From contig JAFQIE010000025.1 of the NCBI GenBank assembly GCA_017397645.1, positions 1-64,000 of the forward strand: a stretch of 64,000 nucleotides of DNA, in the 5' to 3' direction. The position numbers were made by a program, and so were the translations under genes. The stretch is from Lachnospiraceae bacterium (GTDB lineage: Bacteria; Bacillota; Clostridia; Lachnospirales; Lachnospiraceae). The notes below the pieces were generated by a model that did no database searches, was not told the DNA's origin, and saw nothing but the letters and a program-made list of their open reading frames with translations. Position 1 is the stretch's first letter. Each line of letters starts with the position of its first letter. Below, in pieces: positions 32,089 to 42,700 of this stretch.

Positions 32089-33495
32089 TCAGTATGCGTT
32101 TTTATTGATAAATCCCTTTAAAAATGTCATCAGAATAATCTTGATATCCATTCCCAAGGTCCAATTCTCAATATAATACAAATCATATTCGATGCGTTTA
32201 CGTATAGAGGTGTCACCTCTGTAGCCATTCACCTGTGCCCATCCGGTCAATCCCGGTCGCACTTGATGCTTCACCATATATCTGGGAATTTCTTCCTTGA
32301 ACTTGTCCACGAAATGAGGCCGCTCCGGTCTGGGGCCAACCAAACTCATATCCCCTTTTAATATATTAAACAACTGGGGGAGTTCGTCCAAACTGGTACC
32401 GCGAAGAATTCTGCCTATCTTGGTCACACGGGGATCATTCTTCGTGGTCCAGGCTTTTTTCTCGCTCTTTTCCGACTGCATTTCCATGCTGCGGAATTTG
32501 TACATATAAAATGGTTTATTATGAAGTCCCACTCTTTCCTGTTTGAAAATCACAGGTCCCGGGCTGGAACACTTCACCAGGACCGCTGACAATAACATAA
32601 TGGGCGAAGTGATGATGATTCCAAAGAGAGAACCGATGATATCCACCACCCTCTTCACAAACATATTGCCCATATTATTCAACGGTACATACCGGATATT
32701 AATCACCGGCAATCCCAACATATCTTCCGTGTATGGCTTGCTGGGAATCAGGCTATTGTAGTCAGGAACAAACTTGGTATGCACACCGGATTTTTCACAG
32801 GCTGCAACGATGGTTCCCAGATAGTCGTAATCGTTCAGTGACAAAGTGATGGCAATCTCATCCATCTTGTTGTCCGTAAGGATGTTTTCCAACTGATCCA
32901 AACCACCCAAAACCTTCACTTTTCGGTAGTCGGTATCTTCCGGTATATTGTTGTCCAAAATACCATAAACGGAATATCCCCACTGTGGATTGTCCAGAAT
33001 TCTGTCCACGTATTCTTCCGCCGCCCGGGAATACCCCACCAGCAAAACATGCTTTAGGTTGTATCCTTTTTTGCGGATGGACTGCAATCCGTCCCTCAAA
33101 ACCACGCGGAATACAGACGCAAAAAATACATTCAAAAAATAAAATATCACCATGACGGAACGTGAAAAATGAATCTCCCGCACAATCATATACAGCACGA
33201 TAATCAATGCCACGATTCCTATGGTGTTGGTCCTTATAATGCCATATACTTCGAACCGCTTCCGCACCGTTCTTTTAGGAGCATAAACACCGCATATATA
33301 GTACAGCAACATATATGCCGGAACAATAAATGCCAAAAGTTCGAAATAGTCTTTCGCCGGCAAAACACCGACACCGGGTCCATCGTTCAGAATATAGAAT
33401 TTCACAAAATATGCCAGCATAAAAGAAGACGCTGTAATCAGCGCATCTATTACTACCAGCAATCTGTTTAACACTTTCTGATTATCCTTTATCAT
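32089..33495 (-). CDS. Polyprenyl glycosylphosphotransferase (priming enzyme, WcaJ/WbaP-like)
   Basis: The protein has 468 residues from the ATG at 33493-33495 (MIKDNQKVLNRLLVV), with AGGTGG upstream; the in-frame GTG nine bases earlier is less likely. Four or five N-terminal membrane segments and a CoA-binding-like Rossmann domain (VLLVGYSRAAEEYVDRIL) are followed by the bacterial sugar transferase domain: VVDIIGSLFGIIITSPIML, KCSSPGPVIFKQERVG, YKFRSM, RGTSLDELPQLFNILKGDMS, VGPRPERPHFV and YRGDTSIRKRIEYDLYYIENW. It transfers a sugar-1-phosphate to undecaprenyl phosphate and so starts glycan synthesis. Upstream (33531-33544) a perfect AAAGAG-AA-CTCTTT palindrome and a TATAAT hint at an internal promoter. 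Confidence 0.92.
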   Translation of the reverse strand: MIKDNQKVLNRLLVVIDALITASSFMLAYFVKFYILNDGPGVGVLPAKDYFELLAFIVPAYMLLYYICGVYAPKRTVRKRFEVYGIIRTNTIGIVALIIVLYMIVREIHFSRSVMVIFYFLNVFFASVFRVVLRDGLQSIRKKGYNLKHVLLVGYSRAAEEYVDRILDNPQWGYSVYGILDNNIPEDTDYRKVKVLGGLDQLENILTDNKMDEIAITLSLNDYDYLGTIVAACEKSGVHTKFVPDYNSLIPSKPYTEDMLGLPVINIRYVPLNNMGNMFVKRVVDIIGSLFGIIITSPIMLLSAVLVKCSSPGPVIFKQERVGLHNKPFYMYKFRSMEMQSEKSEKKAWTTKNDPRVTKIGRILRGTSLDELPQLFNILKGDMSLVGPRPERPHFVDKFKEEIPRYMVKHQVRPGLTGWAQVNGYRGDTSIRKRIEYDLYYIENWTLGMDIKIILMTFLKGFINKNAY

Positions 33496-33565
33496 AGGCC
33501 CCACCTGTGTAGTATCTACAGCGTTATTATAAAGAGAACTCTTTAGGATTTTATATAAGATTTTC

Positions 33566-34549
33566 TTAAGATTTCTTAAGAAATCTAACCAAATTCAAAT
33601 AGAGTTCCAACTGTATATAAAAATATCGGGAAAGGCCCGCACATTTTCTTGCTTTTCGTATCTCTTTTGCCTTTGGCGATAATGATTTTTTAACGCCATC
33701 CACCAAGCCCATTACGTACTCTGCCCCCAGTTTTTTCCCACAGAAGAACAGAGTCTTTATCATATAGCCAAGCAGCAACAACGGTAGATTCCATATAAGC
33801 TGCAATAGTGGCATATTCTTTGCCGGAACATAAACGCTGTTGGAAGCTGCCAGGCGGGTTTTCCAGGCATTATATTTAGAGCCACTGACCGCACTTCCGA
33901 AGTGCACCACTCTGGCTGTAGGCTCATACCAGTTTTCGTAGCCTGCAAGAAGGGCACGATACCCTATATCCAAATCCTCCAAATAGGCAAAATGCCTCTC
34001 GTCAAAACATCCTATTTGCTCAAATACATCCCTGCGGTAAATGGCTGCGCCACCACAGGCGGAAAATACCTTCACGGCCTCATTATATTCTGTCTCCGGT
34101 TTGCCTTTTCCCCGTCCATACGCCCATCCCAAAGCATTGTAACGGTCTCCGCCATCATCCATCAGATGAGGCGCGTCCCACAACAGCATTTTGGCACTCA
34201 CAGAAAAACAATTGGGGCGTTTTTCAATGGCACAATATAGAGCACCCACAAAACCGGATTCCACCTTGGTATCATTGTTTAACAGAATGACATAAGGAGT
34301 GTCTGCTGCCTTTATACCCACATTCACTGCGTGACAAAAGCCGGTGTTTTCATCCAGCGGAATCAACGAAACCTGTGGAAACTCTTTTTCCACCAGTTCA
34401 CGGCTACCGTCTGCAGATCCATTGTCCACCACAATCACTTCGTATGCCGGAGCGTTTTCTTGATGGAGAAGGGCTTCCAGACATTCCCTCACAAACTTTA
34501 TTCCATTGTAATTGGGGATAACCACCGTTACCAACTTTTCATTTTTCAT
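33566..34549 (-). CDS. GT2 glycosyltransferase (WbbL/RgpB-like)
   Basis: The protein has 327 residues. GT-A core: VTVVIPNYNGIKFVRECLEA, VIVVDNGSADGSRELVE, LDENTGFCHAVNVGIKAA, the DxD-type LLNNDTKVE, then CGGAAIYRRDVFEQIGCFDE and FAYLEDLDIGYRALLAGYEN (acceptor-side ED motif). A C-terminal membrane-proximal hydrophobic stretch (LLQLIWNLPLLLLGYMIKTL) suggests membrane association. This subfamily includes rhamnosyl and N-acetylhexosaminyl transferases of O-antigen and wall glycans. It is inside the polysaccharide operon, 23 bp after the preceding GT2 gene. The donor sugar is unknown. Confidence 0.88.
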   Translation of the reverse strand: MKNEKLVTVVIPNYNGIKFVRECLEALLHQENAPAYEVIVVDNGSADGSRELVEKEFPQVSLIPLDENTGFCHAVNVGIKAADTPYVILLNNDTKVESGFVGALYCAIEKRPNCFSVSAKMLLWDAPHLMDDGGDRYNALGWAYGRGKGKPETEYNEAVKVFSACGGAAIYRRDVFEQIGCFDERHFAYLEDLDIGYRALLAGYENWYEPTARVVHFGSAVSGSKYNAWKTRLAASNSVYVPAKNMPLLQLIWNLPLLLLGYMIKTLFFCGKKLGAEYVMGLVDGVKKSLSPKAKEIRKARKCAGLSRYFYIQLELYLNLVRFLKKS

Positions 34550-34572
34550 CTTGTATCTTCCATCATTACCTT

Positions 34573-35901
34573 TTAAGGCATATAAACAATCTCATATCCG
34601 GCTGTCTTCAAAGCCTTACAAACCGCCAGACTCAGTGCCACATAATCGCAGCCCTTGGGCAGTGTACTGCTGTCAAAAATCTCTTCTTGAGGCAACGTCC
34701 GATAAGGTACGCCCACCGCTTGTTCAAACAATTGCCGGCACTCTTCCCGCACCCTTATGTTACGGATATCCACCGCCACAGCCGTCTGGGACAATACCGC
34801 CCGATGCAGATAACCACTATAATACTTATGCGTTCCCTCGTAATATACATTGCCATCCTCATCCATACGGCCACTCTGTATTTTGTCCTTATAGAAAACC
34901 GGACCACCTACTGCACCCACACGTTCGCGATTGGCAAAGATACCATTCTCATACACCAACCGGTAGAAGCCCAAATGCGGCGTCTCCTCCACATGGGCAC
35001 GCCATCCCTGTTTGTCCGCATAATCCTGAATGGCTCGGCACCCCGCCTCGTAAGCGTATAACTTGCTTTGGGGATTCTCTGCGGTAGAAGCCTGATGACA
35101 TCTCCAATGGTACAATACCTTGGAGATATGATAAATCTGTTCCTGCCTGTCATACAACTGTGCCATGGCCCGAAGTACCAGGTCAAAGTCCTGGGCGCCA
35201 TCGTAGGCAGGCCTGAACCGTAAACTCTCTATCAGTTCCTTCTTCATCACCAAAAAATGGCAAATGTAGTTGTTGCTCAAAAGCATATCCGGGTTAAAGT
35301 CTTCTTTGAAATTCGGATCGTAGAATTCTGACATATCGCCGTTGCATTTATCCTCGTCGGAATAAAGCATTTGCAGATCCATGCCACGGTTCCTGCCCTC
35401 GCGGATGGCTTTTGCCATCTCGTAAAGAGCATCTGTTGTCAACACATCATCATGGTCCAGCAAGCCTACATATGCTCCCGTCACAGATACCAATCCCTGA
35501 TTGGTGTTTTCAGAGATTCCTGCGTTGTTCTCCAACTTCACATAACGGATGCGGTCATCTTCATAGGAGGATACCACAGTTTTCACACTGTCATCCTCGG
35601 TGGCATCCGCCAACACCAACTCCCAATGGAGATAACTTTGCTCTAGGAGAGAGTTGAGCATATCTCTCAAATATGCTTCCTTGGTACGATAGGCAGGCAC
35701 CAAAACGCTGAAAGTAATGTCCCAGCCGGCGGATTCATCCCGTTGTCTGTTCCATTCCTCCCGGGTAAGTTCACAGACCCCATAGCCCTGTGCTCCCTCA
35801 GCGTGCAATCGCTCTCTAACCGCATACCAGGTTTTTTTCACGCCGTTACGTTTCAAATAATATGCAGTTTTTTTCAGGTTAGCAATTACTTTTCCTGCCA
35901 A
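34573..35901 (-). CDS. GT2 glycosyltransferase with helical N-terminal region
   Basis: The protein has 442 residues. The start is TTG at 35899-35901 because no ATG lies near the conserved beginning (MAGKVIANLKKTAYYLKRNG). After about 50 residues comes a GT-A domain: FSVLVPAYRTKEAYLRDMLN, LEQSYLHWELVLADATEDD, NAGISENTNQGLVSVTGAYV, GLLDHDDVLT (DxD equivalent), MLYSDEDKC, and FDLVLRAMAQLYDRQEQIYH. The layout matches the N-terminal half of the 670-residue GT next door, but the second GT domain is missing. The C-terminal part (from about 300) is unusual, with EGTHKYYSGYLHRAVLSQT. It acts in the cytoplasm on the growing glycan. Confidence 0.85.
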   Translation of the reverse strand: MAGKVIANLKKTAYYLKRNGVKKTWYAVRERLHAEGAQGYGVCELTREEWNRQRDESAGWDITFSVLVPAYRTKEAYLRDMLNSLLEQSYLHWELVLADATEDDSVKTVVSSYEDDRIRYVKLENNAGISENTNQGLVSVTGAYVGLLDHDDVLTTDALYEMAKAIREGRNRGMDLQMLYSDEDKCNGDMSEFYDPNFKEDFNPDMLLSNNYICHFLVMKKELIESLRFRPAYDGAQDFDLVLRAMAQLYDRQEQIYHISKVLYHWRCHQASTAENPQSKLYAYEAGCRAIQDYADKQGWRAHVEETPHLGFYRLVYENGIFANRERVGAVGGPVFYKDKIQSGRMDEDGNVYYEGTHKYYSGYLHRAVLSQTAVAVDIRNIRVREECRQLFEQAVGVPYRTLPQEEIFDSSTLPKGCDYVALSLAVCKALKTAGYEIVYMP

Positions 35902-35944
35902 TGTTAGTCTCTCTCAATTCATAAAAGTATCATCAATCACAAGC

Positions 35945-37666
35945 CTACAGAACAGCCTTTAAATCTTCTGTCAACTGTTCCAATTTGGCATTTGCATCTT
36001 CCAGATTGCTCCCCTTCACACCCATGTAGAACTTAATCTTAGGCTCTGTTCCGGAAGGACGGGCACAGCACCAAGCATCCTCGGGAAGTTCAAAATACAG
36101 CACATTGGATTTCGGCAGACCGGTGGGTTTTTCTGCACCCGTCTCCATATCTACCACTCTATCCAACTGATAGTCTCTGAAGGTCAATACCTTGCGGTCG
36201 CCAAAGGCCTTGGGCGGATTCTGACGAAGTTTCTCCATAATTTCCGCAATCTGCTTAGATCCGTCAATGCCTTTCAAGGTGATGGTGTATTGGCTCTCTT
36301 TATAATATCCATACTTCTCGTAGGTTTCCAACATCATATCCCAAAGGGTCTTACCCTGACTCTTACAATATGCTGCCACTTCACACAGACACATCACTGC
36401 CACGATGGCATCCTTATCCCTTGCATGGGTACCTGCCAGACAACCGTAGCTTTCTTCCAGACCAAATACATAATGATTGGAACCGGTCTGTTCAAACCAT
36501 TTAATCTGCTCACCGATGAACTTAAATCCGGTCAACACCTCAATCAACTTTACCCCATATGCTTTGGTGATGGGATAGGTCATATTGGTGGTTACAATGG
36601 TGGTCACCAAAGCGGGATTTTCCGGCATGGTGCCTGTAGCGGTCTTTTCTCTCAAAATATACTCTGCCAGGAGCATACCGGACATATTGCCCGTAAAGGA
36701 AACGTATTCCCCGGTCTTAGTATCTTTTGCATAAACGCCCAGACGGTCTGCATCAGGATCCGTCGCCAGCACGATATCTGCGTCTTTTTCTTTTGCCAAT
36801 CGAAGAGCATAGGTAAATGCCTTAGGGTCTTCCGGATTGGGGTAATCCAAAGTGGTAAAGTTAGGATCCGGATTCTCCTGTTCCGGCACCACATATACAT
36901 GCTGAAAGCCCAATTCTTTCAAGATTCTTCTGGCAGGAATGTTACCGGTTCCGCAGAGAGGTGTGTAGACAATCTTAAGATCATTCGCCACCTGCGCAAT
37001 CACTTCCGGATGAATGATCTGCTTCTTCAGTTCTTCCATATATGCATCGTCAATCTCTGCGCCCAACACCTGATACAAGCCTGCTGCCATAGCCGCATTC
37101 TTATCCATGGTTTTTACCGTATGGTAATCCTTAATGCTCTGCACCTCTTCGATGATTTCCTTGTCCTTGGGTGCAGTCACCTGAGCGCCATCCTCCCAAT
37201 ACACCTTGTACCCGTTATATTCAGGCGGGTTATGGCTGGCAGTCACCACGATACCTGCGGTGCAACCCAATTTACGTACTGCAAAAGAAAGTTCCGGTGT
37301 GGGGCGAAGGCTTTCAAACACATATGCCTTTATGCCGTTTGCCGCCATACACAATGCTGCTTCGTCTGCAAACTCCGGAGACATGCGTCTGGAATCATAT
37401 GCAATTGCCACGCCCTTGTCTGCAGTGCCCTGCTTCAAAATATAATTTGCCAAACCTTGGGAAGCCTTGCGGACTGTGTAGAGATTCATACGGTTGGTCC
37501 CTGCGCCAATCACACCACGCAATCCGCCGGTTCCAAACTCCAATTCCTTATAAAAACGGTCCTCAATTTCTGCCTGATTGTCCGCGATTTCCAAAAGTTC
37601 CTTCTTGGTACTTTCATCAAAATACTCGTCTTCCAACCAAAATTTGTACTCGTCCATAAATCCCAT
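35945..37666 (-). CDS. pgcA: Phosphoglucomutase / phosphomannomutase-type enzyme
   Basis: The protein has 573 residues, the long Firmicute alpha-phosphoglucomutase form. Four-domain phosphohexomutase motifs are visible: FGTGGLRGVIGAGTNRMN, AIAYDSRRMSPEFADEA, the phosphoserine loop TASHNPPEYNGYKVYWEDG, metal loop ATDPDADRLGVYAKD, sugar loop GLEESYGCLAGTHARDKDA and phosphate loop CARPSGTEPKIKFYMGV. It interconverts glucose-6-phosphate and glucose-1-phosphate, the substrate of RfbA in this locus, and so feeds dTDP-rhamnose and possibly the priming enzyme. It sits between two GT2 genes in the polysaccharide operon. Confidence 0.92.
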   Translation of the reverse strand: MGFMDEYKFWLEDEYFDESTKKELLEIADNQAEIEDRFYKELEFGTGGLRGVIGAGTNRMNLYTVRKASQGLANYILKQGTADKGVAIAYDSRRMSPEFADEAALCMAANGIKAYVFESLRPTPELSFAVRKLGCTAGIVVTASHNPPEYNGYKVYWEDGAQVTAPKDKEIIEEVQSIKDYHTVKTMDKNAAMAAGLYQVLGAEIDDAYMEELKKQIIHPEVIAQVANDLKIVYTPLCGTGNIPARRILKELGFQHVYVVPEQENPDPNFTTLDYPNPEDPKAFTYALRLAKEKDADIVLATDPDADRLGVYAKDTKTGEYVSFTGNMSGMLLAEYILREKTATGTMPENPALVTTIVTTNMTYPITKAYGVKLIEVLTGFKFIGEQIKWFEQTGSNHYVFGLEESYGCLAGTHARDKDAIVAVMCLCEVAAYCKSQGKTLWDMMLETYEKYGYYKESQYTITLKGIDGSKQIAEIMEKLRQNPPKAFGDRKVLTFRDYQLDRVVDMETGAEKPTGLPKSNVLYFELPEDAWCCARPSGTEPKIKFYMGVKGSNLEDANAKLEQLTEDLKAVL

Positions 37667-37681
37667 ACTTGTTCTCCTATT

Positions 37682-39694
37682 CTATGCTTTAATTTTTAAA
37701 GAAAAATCACTGCGGTCCAGCGAGAAGTTCACATTATAATAGGGGTCTCCCGCCTCCAATTCCTTCTGCCATTTCTCTCTGAACTTAGCAGATTCTGCAT
37801 TGTAACGCTCTGCCTTTTCTCCCTGATCATCTAAGCCTCTGGAAATGGACTCGTAATGATATAACTCTGCAAAAGGAGTGAACACATTGAGCAGTCCATC
37901 CTTACGCAGCTTCAAGCACAAATCCACATCGTTTAAGGAAATGGCAAAATCTTCTTCTAATCCGCCCACCTGTTCATACAGACTCTTTTTCACCATCAGA
38001 CAGGCACCGGTCACCGCACTCACATTCTGCGCGTAGCACAAACGACCCATGTAGCCTAAGTTCTGTCTATGCTGCTTATAGTGGGTATGTCCTGCTGTTC
38101 TATGTGCTCCCAAGCCGATCACCACACCGGCGTGCTGAATGGTTTTATCTGCATAGTAGAGCTTTGCTCCGACTGCACCCACATCCTCTCTCTGGGCATA
38201 CATCAGAAGTTCTTCCATCCAATTGACGGTAATCACTTCCGTATCGTTGTTCAACAGGAGGATGTACTCTCCATCCGCGTGATGGACGCCTAAGTTATTC
38301 ACAGCTGAGTAATTAAACGCGCCCTGATAGGTCACAATTTTTACTATTCCATTGGCGCTGACGCAGAGTTTGTCAGGTGCATATTCGCCCTCTAACAATT
38401 CCCTGTAATATGCTTTGATTTCTTCTGTAGTACTGTTGTTTTCCACAATCACAATCTCGTAATTGTCATAGGTGGATTTTTCTAAAATAGAGCTTACACA
38501 TCTGCGTAAATCTTCTACATGATCCTTATTGGCAATCACTATGGATATTTTAGGATTTCCCAAAACCTGGTAACGGATGCGGAAAATGGTTTCAAAGGCC
38601 TTGGTACCCTCTATCTTAAAATGAGAGAATCCCTTCTTTTCCAAATGCTCTGCCACCGCTCCCTTGGCAGCCAAAATAGCATAGGGCTTTGCCTCAATGC
38701 CGGAAGCCACAGAGCCGGAATGGCATCTCCAGTAATACATAAGTCTGGGCACATGCACAATCTTTTTCGCATTGGAAGTCAACCGCAAAATCATATCATG
38801 GTCCTGACTGCCGTCAAACTTCGTGCGGAACAATTCCTCGCCATCCAGCAAATCTTTAGAAAACACGCTAAAATGACAGATATAATTGTTAGCGCAGAGA
38901 TTGTCAGGCGCATAATCCGGTTTGAAATGCATGGTCAGCATCTGATTGATGTCCCTGCCCTTAAAGGTGGTCTCATCACAGTACAGATAATCTGCTCCCT
39001 GCTCGTTAATTGCTTTCACATATTCAAACAACACGCTGGGGTGAAGCAAATCATCCTGGTCCAAAAGACCAATGAACTCGCCGGTTGCCATCTGCAGACA
39101 GGCGTTGGTATTACCGGAAATTCCCATGTTTTTATCTAATTTTTCATACTTAATCCGACCGTCGGACCGACCCGCATACTCCTTGGAGATTTCACCCACA
39201 TAGGCATGCTCGTCGTCGGAACCGTCTGCCAGACAAAGTTCCCAATTCTGATAGGTCTGGTTCATCACAGATTCCAGCAGTTCAATCTGATATTCTCTTT
39301 TATTGTTCCAAAGAGGCACCAGAATGCTGATTTTCACCATGCGGGGAAACTCTGTTTCCCTCTCTTTGGCAGCCTGTTCTGCATCGGGAAAACTTGCAGT
39401 GCCGAATTGCTTCATGGCCTCTCTTTCCCTCTTTTTGTAATCCAATTTGTGGAGTATCCCACGGGGACCTCCCAAATTGCGAATGCGATCCCTTTGACGG
39501 ATAAGGAAATGAACACCACTTCTGACAGGTTTACTCATTTTCCACAATGGATTCTTTTTGATTCTGTCAAGTTTCCACTCCAGTTCTTCGTTCTTCGCCT
39601 CTAGGGACGCTACTCTGGCAGCCAGATCTGCAGTTTTCAAATGCTCCAGTTCATAAGCTTCTCTATAGTCTACTTCCTTTTTGGTTTCCTGCAT
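37682..39694 (-). CDS. Tandem GT2 glycosyltransferase (two GT-A domains) with coiled-coil
   Basis: The protein has 670 residues. A coiled-coil at about 14-50 (LAARVASLEAKNEELEWKLD) is followed by two GT2 domains. Domain 1 (about 120-340): ISILVPLWNNKREYQIELL, GISGNTNACLQMATGEF, GLLDQDDLLHPSVL, YLYCDETTF and FDGSQDHDMILRL. Domain 2 (about 380-630): ISIVIANKDHVEDLRRCVSS, IVIVENNSTTEEIKAY, YILLLNNDTEVI, VTGACLMVKKSLYEQVGGLE, and LNDVDLCLKLRKDGL. Both have DxD-type motifs, so the enzyme may add two residues or alternate linkages, like polymerising GT2 pairs of O-antigens and RgpF-type proteins. The ribosome binding site is AAGGAGAATGCGTA. Confidence 0.88.
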   Translation of the reverse strand: MQETKKEVDYREAYELEHLKTADLAARVASLEAKNEELEWKLDRIKKNPLWKMSKPVRSGVHFLIRQRDRIRNLGGPRGILHKLDYKKREREAMKQFGTASFPDAEQAAKERETEFPRMVKISILVPLWNNKREYQIELLESVMNQTYQNWELCLADGSDDEHAYVGEISKEYAGRSDGRIKYEKLDKNMGISGNTNACLQMATGEFIGLLDQDDLLHPSVLFEYVKAINEQGADYLYCDETTFKGRDINQMLTMHFKPDYAPDNLCANNYICHFSVFSKDLLDGEELFRTKFDGSQDHDMILRLTSNAKKIVHVPRLMYYWRCHSGSVASGIEAKPYAILAAKGAVAEHLEKKGFSHFKIEGTKAFETIFRIRYQVLGNPKISIVIANKDHVEDLRRCVSSILEKSTYDNYEIVIVENNSTTEEIKAYYRELLEGEYAPDKLCVSANGIVKIVTYQGAFNYSAVNNLGVHHADGEYILLLNNDTEVITVNWMEELLMYAQREDVGAVGAKLYYADKTIQHAGVVIGLGAHRTAGHTHYKQHRQNLGYMGRLCYAQNVSAVTGACLMVKKSLYEQVGGLEEDFAISLNDVDLCLKLRKDGLLNVFTPFAELYHYESISRGLDDQGEKAERYNAESAKFREKWQKELEAGDPYYNVNFSLDRSDFSLKIKA

Positions 39695-39717
39695 TACGCA
39701 TTCTCCTTATGTCTATC

Positions 39718-42700
39718 TTATTTCAGATAAATGTTTTTCGCGCTCCAATTGATGATCTTGCCACCGGTGACACGGTTTCTCACAAGCATACCCACCTGAT
39801 ACTCTCCCGGGGTAAGTACACCGGGACCGATTTCCACATGAAAACCGGAAAGTGCCACATTCTTTTGGTCAGGCATATTTTCCTGTAAGTCAGGACGTAG
39901 CTGCGGTCGAACCAAGATTTCCGCTGCCAGTTTTCCCCCCATTTTATCCACAGGCACCAGCAACAATTTCTTCTCGTAGCAGGCATTATCATCGCCCAAC
40001 ACCACGCCATAACCCAGGATTCTGTTTTCCCGGCCGTCTTCTAAACGGAACATCAGGCAGTTATCCTGTTGAATATCCCCGAACCCGCTCCTGGGAGGCT
40101 TTTTCTCTATTCTTTGCACCTCATTCTTGATGGTCACATAAGCAGGACGGACAGAAGTGTCCAACCCCACACGATTCAAGTTTTCTGAGTAGTATACATC
40201 CTTGCCAACAAGGTTTGGATGACGCTCGTACAATTTATCCCGTTCTGACCAAAGTCTGTCCAGTTTCTCCTTGGTCTCGTCCGCACCTCTGCTGATGGAT
40301 TCGTGATGATATCCGAAATTGTCATTGACGCAGACATTGTGGTATCCGGCTTCAAAAAGGGAAAAACACAAATCCACATCATTGAACGCTACAGACAATT
40401 CCTCACAAAATCCGCCCACCTCTTCAAATTTAGTTTTTTCCACCATCAGGCAGGCACCGGTCACGGCTATCACATTCCGTCTGCCACGGTTTCTACCGTA
40501 ATACTGGTTGGTATCTTCCTTAAACTGCATTTTATGCACCGGACCCATGGGCAGATTAGTGATTCCCACATGTTGAATGCGACGGGTGCCGGGATATAAT
40601 AGTTTCAATCCCACCGCACCGGTATAGTGCCTGTTGGCCATACCCAGCATCTTCTCCAATGTCTCCGGTTGAACTAATTCCACATCATCGTTCAAAAACA
40701 GCAGATACTGACCCCTTGCTGCCTTGGCTCCGATATTACACATTTTAGAAAAATTAAACTCTTGGGGCTCATAAATACAAGTGGCAGGATACTCCCTCAA
40801 CAAGTTTTTTATTTTCTCACGATTCTCATCGTTACTTCCATTATCCACCACAATAAATTCCAAATTGACGCCGCGGCAACTGTCCATACACTTCTTTAAA
40901 AGTTCAGGATTATCCTTAGAAGGAATCACCACGGACAGAAGAGCGTCCTTGGGAATGGGATAAGGAATCTGTCGCTGTCTCGCCTTTTTCAGAAACTTCA
41001 ACTGTTCAGACTTATCCTCCGCATGGAATACCATATGAGACAGATGCTGAATACTTGTACTGTTTTTTTCGTATCCACCGGCCAAGTTGACGCACATGGA
41101 CATCCAATTCATATAGCGCTCCGCATCCAGCACTTCGTACAGATTCCATCCTCTTCTCTTTTGACTGCGGAACAAGCGAATAAAGCAATCCTCGTGGCAT
41201 CGCTTATACACTTGACATGTTTCATGGAACAGTTCTTCACGCACTGCCACCAGACTTCCGAAATAAAATGTGGTATCATAGGTGTCCGGTGACCACTCGG
41301 GTTTATACCAAGGCGAATGTGTTCTGCGCACATCCTCGTCTCCGTAGATGATCTGATACTCCGGATGCTGCGCAAACAGACCATTCCATTTGTCCACTGC
41401 TCTTTCCGACACACTGCCTCTGGAAGCCACCAAAAGTACATAGCCTTCTGTGTGCAGTTCATCGGGAACTTCATAGGAATCCTCCCACTCGGCTGCCACC
41501 CACTGTTCATATGTGACACTCATGTCAGAAAGCAACTTCTCATATTTGGCATCTTCTCTGCCAATTAAAATCTTTTTTACCAAAGATTTGACGCTCAATG
41601 TTTTGCTCCTTTTCGCAGGATTCGATTCTACCACAGGATGGGATTCGGAACCCAAAATCAGTTCCCGAAGTTGGCACATAGCCAATCGCTGCCCCGTCAC
41701 AAATTGCTGAAACTCCATTTCCTTGGCGCGGATACTCTCCGCCTCTGTCTCCGTCATATCCAGCATTTTCAACACACGATTTAAATCAATGCAGGTTCTT
41801 TTTTCATCTTCCAGTATATAGCAATACACCGCTCTATATGCCAGTTCTCTGGGGTCCTGCACCCTGTCAAAGGTCCACTCGTAGTCAATCAGTGTCCATT
41901 TTTCGCCATCCACCAGAAAGTTGGCAAAAATCAAGTCGAAATCTGTCACGGGATAGTCACTGTGGAAAGAAATCTTTTCCAAGTATTCCTCAAAGAGGGC
42001 ATAAAATCCCTCGTAATCCTCCCTTTCCAAACATGCATCCATCAATTGCGATAGGGGTATGCCCTGCACAAATGCAAACTCTGCGTAAGTACCTTGGGCA
42101 TCATTCATCAGGGAGCATTCATTGATTCCCAGAGGGCTGCCGGCAAATCGTTTCTGCAATTTGTCATAGGCTTCCTTCATATGACGTACATGTGCTGCAG
42201 ACGCCTCTTCCATGGGGAATTTCCGCACTGCTTTTACGCCGTCTCTTTCAATGATTTCCGTGCGGATGGCGTATTCCGGTGCTCTATCGTTAGAGTATTT
42301 TACATACTTAATATCAAATTCCTGTCCTATCACAGCCAAACCACAATCGGATTCGTTACGTTTCTTTATGGCTTGCTCCTCTCCACCCGGCAGATAAGAA
42401 TCTTCGGACAATTCCGTCACAAACTGTACATCCGGATATGGATGGTAAAAATGATACTCGCTGATACCGCAGGAAGCGAAAGTCTCCTCCAGGGTTCTTC
42501 GCCCCCCGAAGCTTACGTTGTCCCCTTCCCCTTGCGTTTCAAAGGCAATCACTATTCTGCCTTGCGTAGAAATATGACCCTTCAAGCACTTCAGCAGCTC
42601 TTCAAAGGGAACAAACCCGCAAATATCTTTCAAGCCCTTCTCAGAGGTTCCAATCAGGAAAATATAATCATAATCCGTAGGAAGAGCAGGTTCGATGTCT

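Noticed and set aside
33570..33585. Perfect 16-bp palindrome GATTTCTTAAGAAATC as an operator
   Set aside because: It lies at the 3' coding end of the GT2 gene, encodes its lysine-rich tail, and has no promoter nearby on that side; coincidence is likely.
36290..37699. 469-residue plus-strand open frame antisense to the phosphoglucomutase
   Set aside because: The minus strand encodes a complete phosphohexomutase with all loops. The antisense frame is rich in Cys, His and Ile, has no ribosome binding site and no domain.
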